This document shows, in pieces, positions 7,409-15,647 of a stretch of 64,000 bases of DNA. The stretch lies in NCBI GenBank assembly GCA_963730365.1, contig CAVSRM010000005.1, positions 496,001-560,000 of the forward strand. The letters are read 5' to 3'. The position numbers and the translations under genes are program-made. A model generated the notes under the pieces. It worked only from the letters and a program-made list of their open reading frames with translations, was not told the origin of the DNA and made no database searches. The stretch comes from Fodinibacter sp963730365. Its GTDB lineage: Bacteria; Actinomycetota; Actinomycetes; Actinomycetales; Dermatophilaceae. Numbering within the stretch: position 1 is the first letter of the stretch; every line of letters begins with the position of its first letter.

Positions 7409-8749
7409 TCAGGCCTCGCGAAAACGGTTGATGGCGCCCTCGAAGCGGCTGCGCTTGTCGGGGTCGCTGACACCCAGGCCCTCCTCGGGAGAGAGCACCA
7501 GCACCCCGACCTTGCCCTGGTGGAGGTTGTGGTGCACGTCGAGCGCGGCCTGGCCCACGTCCTCGAGGCGGTAGGTGCGTGAGAGCGTCGGGTGGATCAG
7601 CCCACGGTCGATCAGCTCGTTCGCCTCCCACGCCTCGCGGTAGTTCGCGAAGTGGCTCGACACGATGCGCTTGAGGTTCATCCAGAGGTAGCGGTTGTCG
7701 TACTCGTGCATGTAGCCCGACGTCGACGCACAGGTGACGATGGTGCCGCCCTTGCGCGCGACGTAGACGCTCGCCCCGAACGTCTCGCGCCCCGGGTGCT
7801 CGAAGACGATGTCGACATCGTGGCCGCCGGTGAGCTCGCGGATCCGCTTGCCGAGCCGCTGCCACTCCTTGGGGTCCTGTGCCGTCCCCTCCTCGTTCCA
7901 GAACCGGTAGCCCTCCGCGCTGCGGTCGATGATCAGCTCGGCGCCCATCGCGCGGCAGATCTCCGCCTTCTCGGGCGAGGAGACGACGCAGATCGGAGTG
8001 GCGCCGCCGGCCAGCGCCATCTGCGTGGCGTAGGAGCCGAGCCCGCCCGAGGCGCCCCAGATGAGCACCCGGTCACCGAGCTTCATGTGGGCGCCGTTCT
8101 TGGAGATCAGCTGCCGGTATGCCGTGCTGTTCACCAGGCCGGGGGATGCCGCCTCCTCCCAGGTGAGGTGCGTCGGCTTCGGCATGAGCTGGTTGGCCTT
8201 GACGATCGCGAGCTCGGCGAGACCGCCGAAGTTCGTCTCGAAGCCCCAGATCCGCTGCTGCGGGTCCATCATCGTGTCGTCGTGGCCTGCGGCGTCCTCG
8301 AGCTCGACGGAGAGGCAGTGGGCGACCACCTCGGTGCCGGGCTTCCACTTCGTCACGCCCGGACCGACGCGCAGCACGACACCGGCGAGGTCGGAGCCGA
8401 CGACGTGGTAGGGCAGGTCATGGCGCTTGGCGTACTCCGAGGTCCTCGCGTAGCGCTCGAGGAAGCCGAAGGTCGAGACGGGCTCGAAGATCGAGGTCCA
8501 TACCGTGTTGTAGTTGATCGCGCTGGCCATCACGGCGACGAGGGCCTCGCCCGGTGCGAGGTCCGGGACGGGGACGTCGTCGAGGTGAAGTGACCTGCGT
8601 GGGTCCTTGTCCCGGGTCGCGAGCCCCGCGAACATCTCCACCTCGTCCTTGTGGACCGTGGTGGCGCGATAGCTCTCGGGGACGTCGAACCCGGCGTACG
8701 TCGCGGCGCTGCGGTCCCCGGAGAGGATGGCCTCGCGGATCTGCTCCAT
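7409..8749 (-). CDS. ccrA: Crotonyl-CoA carboxylase/reductase
   Basis: It converts crotonyl-CoA, CO2 and NADPH to ethylmalonyl-CoA, the key step of the ethylmalonyl-CoA pathway and a source of polyketide extender units. The 446-residue protein is a medium-chain dehydrogenase/reductase without the zinc-binding cysteines. It shows the Ccr signatures INYNTVWTSIFEPVSTF, HVVGSDLAGVVLRVG, the NADP-binding WGASGGLGSYATQ and the RYLWMNLKRIVSSHFANY segment. The start is ATG 8749, with GAAGGAGC 9 nt upstream; the reading frame continues further upstream but without family similarity. Thiolase, epimerase and meaB lie 4-6 kb away, supporting a role in C4/C5 acyl-CoA flux. The mutase partner is not in this window. 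Confidence 0.95.
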   Translation of the reverse strand: MEQIREAILSGDRSAATYAGFDVPESYRATTVHKDEVEMFAGLATRDKDPRRSLHLDDVPVPDLAPGEALVAVMASAINYNTVWTSIFEPVSTFGFLERYARTSEYAKRHDLPYHVVGSDLAGVVLRVGPGVTKWKPGTEVVAHCLSVELEDAAGHDDTMMDPQQRIWGFETNFGGLAELAIVKANQLMPKPTHLTWEEAASPGLVNSTAYRQLISKNGAHMKLGDRVLIWGASGGLGSYATQMALAGGATPICVVSSPEKAEICRAMGAELIIDRSAEGYRFWNEEGTAQDPKEWQRLGKRIRELTGGHDVDIVFEHPGRETFGASVYVARKGGTIVTCASTSGYMHEYDNRYLWMNLKRIVSSHFANYREAWEANELIDRGLIHPTLSRTYRLEDVGQAALDVHHNLHQGKVGVLVLSPEEGLGVSDPDKRSRFEGAINRFREA

Positions 8750-8884
8750 GGTGTTCGTGCTCCTTCGCTCTCTGACAACTCCGGTGAACCTAGCGGGCGA
8801 CCCCCCGGCGTCCGCCACGGTGAGACCCCACTCACGGCGTGATCCACCTCACGGGAGGCCTGCGCGCCACGAAACCGCGCGACA

Positions 8885-8890
8885 TAGAGT
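8885..8890 (+). promoter_or_regulatory. Putative -10 of the GH15-like gene (leaderless)
   Basis: TAGAGT lies 6 nt before ATG 8897 with no ribosome site in between. It occupies the 147-bp divergent region shared with crotonyl-CoA reductase. Confidence 0.4.
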
Positions 8891-8896
8891 TTCGGA

Positions 8897-10204
8897 ATGG
8901 CCCCGACCCCCGTCTCACGGCGCCGAGCCCTGCTCGGTGGGGGCGCACTCCTCGCGACCGGCACCGCGGTCGGAGCCACCTCGCTGCACCGCAGCCGCAG
9001 GGCCGAGGTGCCCCTCTATGGCGAGACCGTCGCGTTCGCCACGCCCACGGAACGGGAGATCGTGCGGGCCGGCCGCGCGACGGATGTCATTCCGGGCAGC
9101 AGGGTGCTGGCTGCCCGCCCGTTCAGTTCGATGCTGCTCGAGCACGAGGCCGCCTGGCTGGAGTCCAGCGCCGCGTGGGTGCGCCGTGCGGAGGACCCCA
9201 CCGGTCTGCTGCGCTCGGCGATGCTGGACCTGCGCGCGCTCAGTGTCGGGCTGCCCGTGGCGGTCGCGGGATGGACCGACCGGTGGCGCTACGCCTGGCC
9301 GCGCGACGTGTCGTTCGTGAGCGCGGCCCTGGCCCGCACCGGCCACGCCGACCACGCGGCCGAGCAGCTGGCCTACCTCCAGCGGGTCCAGCGCGCCGAC
9401 GGCTGGTTCGAGGCCCGCTACGACATCTCGACGCACGCGGCTCCGGACGACCGGGACGCCCAGCTCGACGGGAGCGGCTGGGTGCTCTGGGCAGCGCGCG
9501 AGCTCGCCGTCGCCGAACCCGATCGGGCCGTCGACCTCCTCGCGTCCCTGCGGCCGATGCTCATCCGGGCCTCGCGCCGACTGCTGGCGTCCATCGACAT
9601 CGAGACGGCCCTGCCCATCCCGTCGTCGGACTACTGGGAGCTCGCCGAGGACCGGCTCACGCTGGGGACGGCGGCAGCGGTCCTCGCCGGACTTCGGTGC
9701 GCTGCCTTCGTCCTCCCCCTCGTCGGGGAGATGGCGCTCGCGGAGCGGACGAGGGCGGCCTCGGACACCCTGGGCCACCAGGTGCGCACCCACTTCGGAC
9801 CGATGGGCTACCCCCGGCTCCTCGGGGGGTCGGCGGCCGACGCGGCCGTGACGTTCCTCGTGGCGCCGATCGGGGCCACCGATCCCGACATCGAGGTGCT
9901 CAGCGCCATCGACCGGGCCCAGACGTCGATGGGCCGGCCGGCCGGTGGCCTCGCCCCCGGCGCGTCGTGGAAGAGGGACGGCATCAGCTGGACCCCCGAG
10001 ACGGCCCTGTTCGCGTCGGCCTGGGCGGCGACCGGCCACCGCTCGAAGGCCGAGTCGCTGCTCACCTGGCTGGGGGAGCACCGCACCGAGGCGGGCTCAT
10101 TTCCGGAGAAGGTGCTGCACGACGGCCGGCCCGCGGCGGTGGCCCCCCTCGCGTGGACGGCATCGCTCGTCGTCATCGCCCTTCACGAGCTGACGCCGCG
10201 GTGA
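8897..10204 (+). CDS. Exported GH15-like (glucoamylase-fold) protein
   Basis: A probable (alpha/alpha)6-barrel protein related to glycoside hydrolase family 15, predicted to act outside the membrane on an alpha-glucoside. The 435-residue product begins with a twin-arginine-like signal (SRRRALLGGGALLATGTAVGA, trimmed view of residues 7-27). GH15-like landmarks follow: WRYAWPRDVSFVSAAL, DGSGWVLWAARELA, SSDYWE and a late WTPETALFASAWAATGH. The paired catalytic glutamates were not individually confirmed. It overlaps the next gene by GTGA, implying coupled translation with a large membrane protein. Its substrate is unknown; a cell-surface glycan is as plausible as starch. Confidence 0.7.
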   Translation: MAPTPVSRRRALLGGGALLATGTAVGATSLHRSRRAEVPLYGETVAFATPTEREIVRAGRATDVIPGSRVLAARPFSSMLLEHEAAWLESSAAWVRRAEDPTGLLRSAMLDLRALSVGLPVAVAGWTDRWRYAWPRDVSFVSAALARTGHADHAAEQLAYLQRVQRADGWFEARYDISTHAAPDDRDAQLDGSGWVLWAARELAVAEPDRAVDLLASLRPMLIRASRRLLASIDIETALPIPSSDYWELAEDRLTLGTAAAVLAGLRCAAFVLPLVGEMALAERTRAASDTLGHQVRTHFGPMGYPRLLGGSAADAAVTFLVAPIGATDPDIEVLSAIDRAQTSMGRPAGGLAPGASWKRDGISWTPETALFASAWAATGHRSKAESLLTWLGEHRTEAGSFPEKVLHDGRPAAVAPLAWTASLVVIALHELTPR

Positions 10205-12213
10205 GGGCCCGGCGAGTGCTGCTCGGAGCACTCGCAGTGCTCGTGGGGTTCGTGGTCCTGGCCGGGACCGGCGCGCAGGCGCAGGAGCCGGCCGAACGCG
10301 TCGTCCTCGTCGGGGCCCCCGGCCTGGCGTGGTCCGACATCGACCCGACGGCGACGCCTTTCCTCCACGACCTCGCCGAGGAGGCGGGCATCGCCTCGCT
10401 CACCGTGCGCTCGGTCCGGTCCCGGGCCTGCGCCGTCGACGGCTGGCTCACGCTGTCCTCCGGGCGGCGAGCGGCCGACCTCCCCGGCCCCTGTCGCGAG
10501 CCGGAGGCCGTTCCCGACGGAGGCGAGGTGCCCCACTGGGAGGACTACCTCGCGGCGGCCCGAAGCGACTCCTACGGCGCGGTTCCCGGCACGTTGGGCT
10601 CGCTGCTCACCGAGCACGTCGAGTGCGTCGGCGCGTTCGGGCCGGGGGCCGCGATCGGGGCCGCCGACGAGTCGGGCCGCGTCCCCGGGGCCGCACCCAC
10701 CATCGCAGTGGCGCAGGAGTGCCCGGTGGCACTGGTCGACGGCGGAACCCTCCCGGCGGATCCGGGCCCTCGCTCCGCTGGGTTGAGGCGGCTCGACGAC
10801 CTCGTCCGGGAGGTCGTCGGCCGGGCCGGTCCGCAGACGCGGGTCGTCGTGGCCGGGGTCGGGGACGGCCTGTCCCCGGTCCGCCCCCGGGCCGTCCTGG
10901 TCACCGGGCCGGACCCGGGCCTGCTCACCTCGCCCTCGACCCGCCAGCCCGGCCTGGTCCAGCTCCAGGACCTCACCGCCTCGATCCTGGAGTGGGCGGG
11001 GGTGCCCGACCCCGGCCTCACGGGTCGTCCCGTCGAGGTGGAGCCGGACGGGGCGTCGGGTGCGCAGCGCGTGGAGGACCTCCGGGGCCTCGAGGTCCGG
11101 GCGGCGACTATGCGATCGGTGAGTCCGCAGGTCACCGTGGGGCTGGCGGTGGGTTTCGCCGCCTGGTGCGTCGCCGCCTCGATCTCGCTCCAGCGGCGCC
11201 GACGGCTGCTCCGCCCGGTGGCGGCCGCCGGTGTGGTCGTGGCGGCTGTGCCGGTCTCGACCTTCGCGGCCAACATCGTGCCGTGGTGGCAGGCCGCAGC
11301 GCCCGCCTCTGCCTTCCTCGGTGTCCTCGCAGCGGTCACCGCGGCTCTGACAGCCCTGGCCCTGGGCGGCGGAACGAGGTGGCGGCTCGGAGCCCTTCTC
11401 GTCGTCTCGCTCGCCACCCTGCTCGTTCTCGGTGGAGACGTGCTCACCGGATCGGGTCTCCAGCTCGCGTCGGTGTTCGGGCAGAACCCCACGGTGGGCG
11501 GGCGGTTCTACGGCCTGGGGAACACGAGCTACGCGCTCTACGGGGTCGCGGTGCTGGCCGTCGTCAGCCGCCTCGCGACGGCCCGGCCGGGGCAGCGCCG
11601 GTCCGCGCTCGGGGTGGCGGCGGTCGTCCTGCTGGCAGCGATCGCGATCGAGGGCCTCCCCTCGCTGGGGGCCGACTTCGGCGGGCCGCCGGGGCTGCTC
11701 CTGGGTGGGCTCGTCGTGCTTGCGCGCTCGGCGGGGGTGCGGATGACGGCGGGGCGGGTCGCGCTCGCGGTCGTCGGGGTCGGCCTCCTCATGGTCGCGG
11801 TGGCGGGACTGGACCGGCTGCGCCCTCCGGCCTCGCGCACCCACCTGGGCGAGTTCGTCCAGACCGTCCTCGACGGTGGCCTCGGTGACGTCGTCGGTCG
11901 CAAGCTCAGCCAGAATCTCGCGAACCTCACCTCACCCCCACTGCTGACCGTCTCCGTCGCCGCACTCGTGCTCGGTCTCGTCGCCTGGCGCACGGGGTGG
12001 CGGCCCTCGCGGACCGGGTCCATCGTCCTGCAGGGGTGCGCGGTGTTGGCACTGGTCGGCTTCGCCGTCAACGACTCCGGCCTCGTCATCCCCGCGTTCG
12101 TCGCCCTCGTGCTCGCCCCGCTCCTCCTCGCCGACCGGGTGCGACCGGGTGCGACCGGAGGTCTGGACGATGGTGCGGCCGGAGGTCTGGACAGGGCATC
12201 ACTTCACCAGTAG
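10201..12213 (+). CDS. Large membrane protein with extracytoplasmic phosphatase-like domain
   Basis: This 670-residue product is not assigned to a characterised family. An N-terminal signal (RVLLGALAVLVGFVVLAGTGAQAQ) leads to an extracytoplasmic region of about 270 residues. VLVGAPGLAWSDIDPTATPFLHDLA near residue 40 and the late LQDLTASILEWAGVPDPGL resemble alkaline-phosphatase or sulfatase-fold proteins. From about residue 310 it has roughly ten hydrophobic helices. GTG 10201 overlaps the GH15-like stop by 4 nt (GTGA), so the pair is probably one surface system. The C-terminal tail contains a recent 24-bp duplication. An upstream extension of this frame is open but overlaps the GH15 gene and is a shadow. 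Confidence 0.7.
   Translation: MRARRVLLGALAVLVGFVVLAGTGAQAQEPAERVVLVGAPGLAWSDIDPTATPFLHDLAEEAGIASLTVRSVRSRACAVDGWLTLSSGRRAADLPGPCREPEAVPDGGEVPHWEDYLAAARSDSYGAVPGTLGSLLTEHVECVGAFGPGAAIGAADESGRVPGAAPTIAVAQECPVALVDGGTLPADPGPRSAGLRRLDDLVREVVGRAGPQTRVVVAGVGDGLSPVRPRAVLVTGPDPGLLTSPSTRQPGLVQLQDLTASILEWAGVPDPGLTGRPVEVEPDGASGAQRVEDLRGLEVRAATMRSVSPQVTVGLAVGFAAWCVAASISLQRRRRLLRPVAAAGVVVAAVPVSTFAANIVPWWQAAAPASAFLGVLAAVTAALTALALGGGTRWRLGALLVVSLATLLVLGGDVLTGSGLQLASVFGQNPTVGGRFYGLGNTSYALYGVAVLAVVSRLATARPGQRRSALGVAAVVLLAAIAIEGLPSLGADFGGPPGLLLGGLVVLARSAGVRMTAGRVALAVVGVGLLMVAVAGLDRLRPPASRTHLGEFVQTVLDGGLGDVVGRKLSQNLANLTSPPLLTVSVAALVLGLVAWRTGWRPSRTGSIVLQGCAVLALVGFAVNDSGLVIPAFVALVLAPLLLADRVRPGATGGLDDGAAGGLDRASLHQ
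12148..12192 (+). repeat. 24-bp tandem duplication at the 3' end of the membrane protein gene
   Basis: A 21-nt segment at 12148-12168 recurs at 12172-12192 with one mismatch, a 24-bp period that adds GGLDDGAA/GGLDRA-like residues to the C-terminus. Immediately before it GACCGGGTGC is repeated (12133-12142, 12143-12152). The reading frame stays open, so it looks like slippage within a tolerant tail. Confidence 0.8.
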
Positions 12214-12216
12214 GTT
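12211..12216 (+). promoter_or_regulatory. Putative -10 of the arsR-family gene, overlapping the upstream stop codon
   Basis: TAGGTT starts with the TAG stop of the preceding gene and lies 7 nt before GTG 12224, the usual leaderless spacing in this window. GTTAAC within it is itself palindromic and could contact the autoregulator. Confidence 0.5.
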
Positions 12217-12223
12217 AACTGTT

Positions 12224-12574
12224 GTGGCGGGTGGTGGTGACGAGCTGAGCCCGGTGTTCGAGGCGTTGGCCAACGAGCACCGTCGCGAGATCGTCCTCGC
12301 CCTCGCCGTGCAGCCCCGGTCGATCGGCCAGCTGGCCGACCTGCGGGGGCTGTCCCTCCCGGCCATGACCAAGCACGTCAAGGTGCTCGAGGCGGCGATG
12401 CTCGTGCGCCGCCGAAAGATCGGGAGGACGAACATCCTCGCGCTCCGGCGCGACCCGCTTCGGCTGCTGCAGTCGTGGGTGGGGAACCTCAACCCGTGGT
12501 GGGGAACCGACGACGAGTCGTTGGAGAACTACCTCGAGCACCTGCAGCCGCCATCGACCCAGGAGTCACCATGA
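12224..12574 (+). CDS. ArsR-family transcriptional regulator
   Basis: A winged-helix repressor of 116 residues. The family signature SPVFEALANEHRREIVLAL (residues 8-26) is followed by a recognition region around LSLPAMTKHVKVLEAAMLVRR. Cysteine metal ligands are absent, so it is of the non-metal SdpR/PenR-like group; the inducer is unknown. GTG 12224 is chosen for its leaderless -10; an in-frame extension into the previous gene lacks family similarity. It overlaps the YCII gene by ATGA, so the two are almost certainly co-expressed and probably autoregulated. Confidence 0.85.
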   Translation: MAGGGDELSPVFEALANEHRREIVLALAVQPRSIGQLADLRGLSLPAMTKHVKVLEAAMLVRRRKIGRTNILALRRDPLRLLQSWVGNLNPWWGTDDESLENYLEHLQPPSTQESP

Positions 12575-12852
12575 CCAAGTTCGTCTTCCTCGCACACGGC
12601 GAGATGGATCCCACACCGCAGTTCCAGGACGCCCACCGGGCGTGGTGGGACAGCATGTCCGGCCACGTCATCGACTCGGGCAACCCGCTGATGGGAGGAC
12701 TGGACGTGACGCGCGCCGGCGACGTCGAGCAGGTCGGCGAGGCGCCGGTCCTTGGCTACTGCCTCGTGGAGGCGGAGTCGAGGGACGCGGCCGTCGCGCT
12801 CCTCGCGACGTGCCCGATGGACATGTGGGTCTACGAAGCGGTGCCGATGTAG
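12571..12852 (+). CDS. YCII-domain protein
   Basis: This 93-residue protein has the ferredoxin-like YCII/DGPF fold as judged from its size, an MTKFVFLAHG opening, and the late pattern AVALLATCPMDMWVYEAVPM, where the usual aspartate/histidine region lies. YCII proteins include small hydrolases and dehalogenase-like enzymes, but most are uncharacterised. ATG overlaps the ArsR stop (ATGA). ArsR-YCII pairs are common in actinobacteria and may respond to an unknown xenobiotic. It is convergent with the epimerase gene, 11 nt apart. Confidence 0.75.
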   Translation: MTKFVFLAHGEMDPTPQFQDAHRAWWDSMSGHVIDSGNPLMGGLDVTRAGDVEQVGEAPVLGYCLVEAESRDAAVALLATCPMDMWVYEAVPM

Positions 12853-12863
12853 GCGCTCCGCCC

Positions 12864-13310
12864 TCAGCGGGCGGACTCCGCCGCGGGCTCGACGAGCTCG
12901 ACGAGGATGCCGCCCGCGTCCTTGGGGTGGATGAAGTTCACGCGTGAGTCGCTCGTGCCCCTCTTGGGGGTGTCGTAGAGCAGGCGAAGGCCTCGCTCGC
13001 GCAGCGTGGCGCACACCGCATCGAGGTCGGACACCCGGTAGGCCAGCTGCTGGATGCCGGGACCGTTGCGCTCGAGGAACGTCGCGATGGTCGACTCGGG
13101 CGAGAGCGGCGCGAGGAGCTGGATGCACGAGCCGGACTCCCCGACGCCCATCATCGCCTCCCGCACCCCCTGCTCCTCGTTGGTCTCCTCGTGCAGCATC
13201 CTCATGCCGTACGCACGCTCATAGAAGGCGATCGCCTGGTCGAGGTCGGGCACGGCGACACCGACGTGGTCGATGGCGGTGAAGAGGTCGCTGGTGGCTG
13301 CTGACGTCAT
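12864..13310 (-). CDS. mce: Methylmalonyl-CoA epimerase
   Basis: It interconverts (2R)- and (2S)-methylmalonyl-CoA (and probably ethylmalonyl-CoA) so that B12-dependent mutases can act. The 148-residue vicinal-oxygen-chelate protein begins TAIDHVGVAVPDLDQAIAFY with metal ligand His15, and ends NFIHPKDAGGILVELVEP with the conserved Glu ligand. The central motif reads GPGIQQLAYRVSDLD; Gln-Gln replaces the His-His of some homologues, a variant I recall in actinobacterial epimerases. ATG 13310 is set by a TAGTCT hexamer 7 nt upstream. A much longer open frame upstream is a shadow. It is divergent from the thiolase, as in mycobacteria. Confidence 0.93.
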   Translation of the reverse strand: MTSAATSDLFTAIDHVGVAVPDLDQAIAFYERAYGMRMLHEETNEEQGVREAMMGVGESGSCIQLLAPLSPESTIATFLERNGPGIQQLAYRVSDLDAVCATLRERGLRLLYDTPKRGTSDSRVNFIHPKDAGGILVELVEPAAESAR

Positions 13311-13317
13311 GGAGCAA

Positions 13318-13323
13318 AGACTA
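13318..13323 (-). promoter_or_regulatory. Putative -10 of mce (leaderless)
   Basis: TAGTCT on the minus strand, 7 nt before ATG 13310, no ribosome site. Confidence 0.5.
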
Positions 13324-13442
13324 GGTCGGGTTCCCCGTGGAGGCTCGCGGGCCGTGGCGAGGGTCACCGATCCGTGGGGGTGGCAACGTGTCTCGACGTG
13401 GCTAGAGTCGGGGGCGATCCGCTGAACCGAACTGGAGGCACC

Positions 13443-14642
13443 ATGTCCACCGACCCCACCGTCATCGTCGCCGGAGCCCGCACCCCGATGGGGAGGATGA
13501 GCGGCTCCCTCAAGGGGTTCAGCGGTTCCGACCTCGGTGGCTTCGCCATCAAGGGGGCGCTCGAGAAGTCCGGGGTCGCGCCCGACTCGGTCGACTACGT
13601 CATCATGGGCCAGGTCCTCACTGCGGGTGAGGGCCAGATCCCCGCCCGGCAGGCCGCCTCGAAGGCCGGCATCCCGATGAGCGTCCCTGCCCTCACCGTC
13701 AACAAGGTCTGCCTGTCCGGCATCGACGCGATCGCCCTCGCCGACCAGCTCATCCGCGCCGGCGAGTTCGACGTCGTCGTCGCCGGCGGTCAGGAGTCGA
13801 TGACGAACGCACCGCACCTGCTGGAGAAGAGCCGCGACGGCTTCAAGTACGGCGACGTCACGATGCACGACCACATGGCCCAGGACGGGCTGTGGGACGC
13901 GTTCACCGACCAGGCGATGGGTCTGCTCACCGAGACGGCGAACGCCGGTGAGGTCGAGTTCACCCGCGAGGCGCAGGACGAGTTCTCCGCCCGTAGCCAC
14001 CAGCTCGCCGCGCGGGCCTGGAAGGACGGGTACTTCGATGACGAGGTGGTCACCGTGTCCATCCCGCAGCGCAAGGGTGACCCGCTGGACTTCCGCACCG
14101 ACGAGGGGATCCGGGCCGACACGACGGGCGAGTCGCTCTCCCGCCTGCGTCCCGCCTTCAGCAAGGACGGCACGATCACCGCGGGTTCGTCGTCGCAGAT
14201 CTCCGACGGCGCCTGCGCCGTCGTCGTCATGAAGAAGTCCCGCGCCGAGGAGCTCGGCCTGGACTGGCTCGCCGAGATCGGCGCCCACGGTGTCGTGGCC
14301 GGCCCCGACTCCACCCTGCAGAGCCAGCCTGCGCACGCCATCGCGAAGGCCTGTGAGCGCGAAGGCATCTCACCCACCGACCTCGACCTCGTCGAGATCA
14401 ACGAAGCCTTCGCCGCCGTCGGCCTGGCGTCCACCAAGGAGCTCGGACTCGACCCCGAGAAGGTCAACGTCAACGGCGGCGCCATCGCGCTCGGCCACCC
14501 GATCGGCATGTCGGGCGCTCGGATCACGCTGCACCTCGCCCTCGAGCTGGCTCGCCGAGGTGGCGGCACCGGCGCCGCTGCGCTGTGCGGCGGCGGTGGC
14601 CAGGGCGACGCGCTCATCGTCAAGGTCCCCACGCGGGACTGA
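13443..14642 (+). CDS. Acetyl-CoA C-acetyltransferase (thiolase)
   Basis: It condenses two acetyl-CoA to acetoacetyl-CoA or carries out the reverse thiolysis. The 399-residue protein shows the full thiolase II set: nucleophile Cys90 in VNKVCLSGIDAIALA, NEAFAAVGLAS, GGAIALGHPIGMSGAR with the catalytic His, and CGGGGQGDALIV with the second Cys near the C-terminus. GGAGG is 4 nt before ATG 13443, and TAGAGT at 13403-13408 is a reasonable -10, so this gene has a normal leader. Context with epimerase, meaB and crotonyl-CoA reductase suggests supply of C4 units to the ethylmalonyl-CoA route or hydroxybutyrate metabolism. Equivalent to mycobacterial fadA4 by position. Confidence 0.95.
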   Translation: MSTDPTVIVAGARTPMGRMSGSLKGFSGSDLGGFAIKGALEKSGVAPDSVDYVIMGQVLTAGEGQIPARQAASKAGIPMSVPALTVNKVCLSGIDAIALADQLIRAGEFDVVVAGGQESMTNAPHLLEKSRDGFKYGDVTMHDHMAQDGLWDAFTDQAMGLLTETANAGEVEFTREAQDEFSARSHQLAARAWKDGYFDDEVVTVSIPQRKGDPLDFRTDEGIRADTTGESLSRLRPAFSKDGTITAGSSSQISDGACAVVVMKKSRAEELGLDWLAEIGAHGVVAGPDSTLQSQPAHAIAKACEREGISPTDLDLVEINEAFAAVGLASTKELGLDPEKVNVNGGAIALGHPIGMSGARITLHLALELARRGGGTGAAALCGGGGQGDALIVKVPTRD

Positions 14643-15625
14643 CCCTGAGCGGGCCGCGCACCGTCGACGTCCCCTCCCTCGTCCGGGCGACGAGGGAGGG
14701 GCGTCCGCGTGCGGTGGCCCGTCTCATCTCGCTCGTGGAGGACGGTCACCCTGCGCTGCGCGAGGTGATGGCGGCCCTGTCCCCGGATGCCGGGCACGCG
14801 CACGTCGTCGGCCTGACGGGGTCCCCCGGGGTCGGGAAGTCGACCGCCACGAGCGCCCTCGTGACCGCCTATCGAAGCCTCGGACGCCGCGTCGGCGTGT
14901 TGGCCGTGGATCCGTCCTCGCCGTTCTCGGGCGGTGCCCTCCTCGGGGACCGGATCCGGATGAGCGAGCACACCTCCGACCCCGAGGTGTTCATCCGGTC
15001 GATGGCCTCCCGCGGACACCTCGGCGGGCTGTCCCGGGCGGCTCCGCAGGCCCTGCGGGTGCTCGACGCGGCCGGCTGCGACGTCGTCCTGCTCGAGACG
15101 GTGGGTGTCGGTCAGTCCGAGGTCGAGGTCGCCGGAACGGCCGACACGACCGTCGTCGTGCTCGCCCCCGGGATGGGCGACGGCATCCAGGCCGCCAAGG
15201 CCGGCATCCTCGAGGTGGCGGACGTGCTCGTGGTCAACAAGGCGGACCGCGACGGGGCTGCCCGCACGGCCAGCGATCTCAGGTCGATGGTGTCCATGGC
15301 CGACGGATCCGGCCCGCAGAGGTGGACCCCGCCCGTCGTGTCGACGATCGCCCACACCGCGGAGGGCATCGGCGACCTCGTGCGAGCCATCGGCGAGCAC
15401 CGGGACTGGCTCGGGGACGCAGGACTGCTCGAGCGCCGCACCCGGCGGGCGGGCAGGGAGGTCGAGGCGCTCGCCCTCGCCTCCCTCCAGTCGGAGATGA
15501 CGGGGCGGCTCGGTGACGGCACCCTCGACGGATTGGCCGCCGCGGTGGCAGCGGGCCGCACCGACCCCTACTCCGCCGCCGACCGCCTCGCGGCGTCGGT
15601 GCGAGGCGGTCGGGGCGCGGGGTGA
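14585..15625 (+). CDS. meaB: Methylmalonyl-CoA mutase-associated GTPase MeaB
   Basis: A G3E-family GTPase that protects and loads adenosylcobalamin-dependent acyl-CoA mutases. Its Walker A is GLTGSPGVGKST, followed by VLAVDPSSPFSGGALLGDRIRM, ETVGVGQSEVEV (switch region) and NKAD for guanine recognition. These are diagnostic of MeaB/ArgK. The start is uncertain. Family similarity begins near 14663 (VDVPSLVRATREGRPRAVARLIS), where the only nearby candidates are CTG codons at 14639 and 14645. The first standard codon is GTG 14585, overlapping thiolase by 58 nt; GTG 14714 would cut conserved residues. Tight spacing implies co-transcription with thiolase. The mutase itself lies outside the window. 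Confidence 0.93.
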   Translation: MRRRWPGRRAHRQGPHAGLTLSGPRTVDVPSLVRATREGRPRAVARLISLVEDGHPALREVMAALSPDAGHAHVVGLTGSPGVGKSTATSALVTAYRSLGRRVGVLAVDPSSPFSGGALLGDRIRMSEHTSDPEVFIRSMASRGHLGGLSRAAPQALRVLDAAGCDVVLLETVGVGQSEVEVAGTADTTVVVLAPGMGDGIQAAKAGILEVADVLVVNKADRDGAARTASDLRSMVSMADGSGPQRWTPPVVSTIAHTAEGIGDLVRAIGEHRDWLGDAGLLERRTRRAGREVEALALASLQSEMTGRLGDGTLDGLAAAVAAGRTDPYSAADRLAASVRGGRGAG

Positions 15626-15647
15626 GCGCGGATGCCGGCGCCGGGGG

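Noticed and set aside
14639..14647. CTG start codons for meaB
   Set aside because: They fit the homologous N-terminus better than GTG 14585, but CTG initiation cannot be shown from sequence; I kept the standard codon and flagged the uncertainty.
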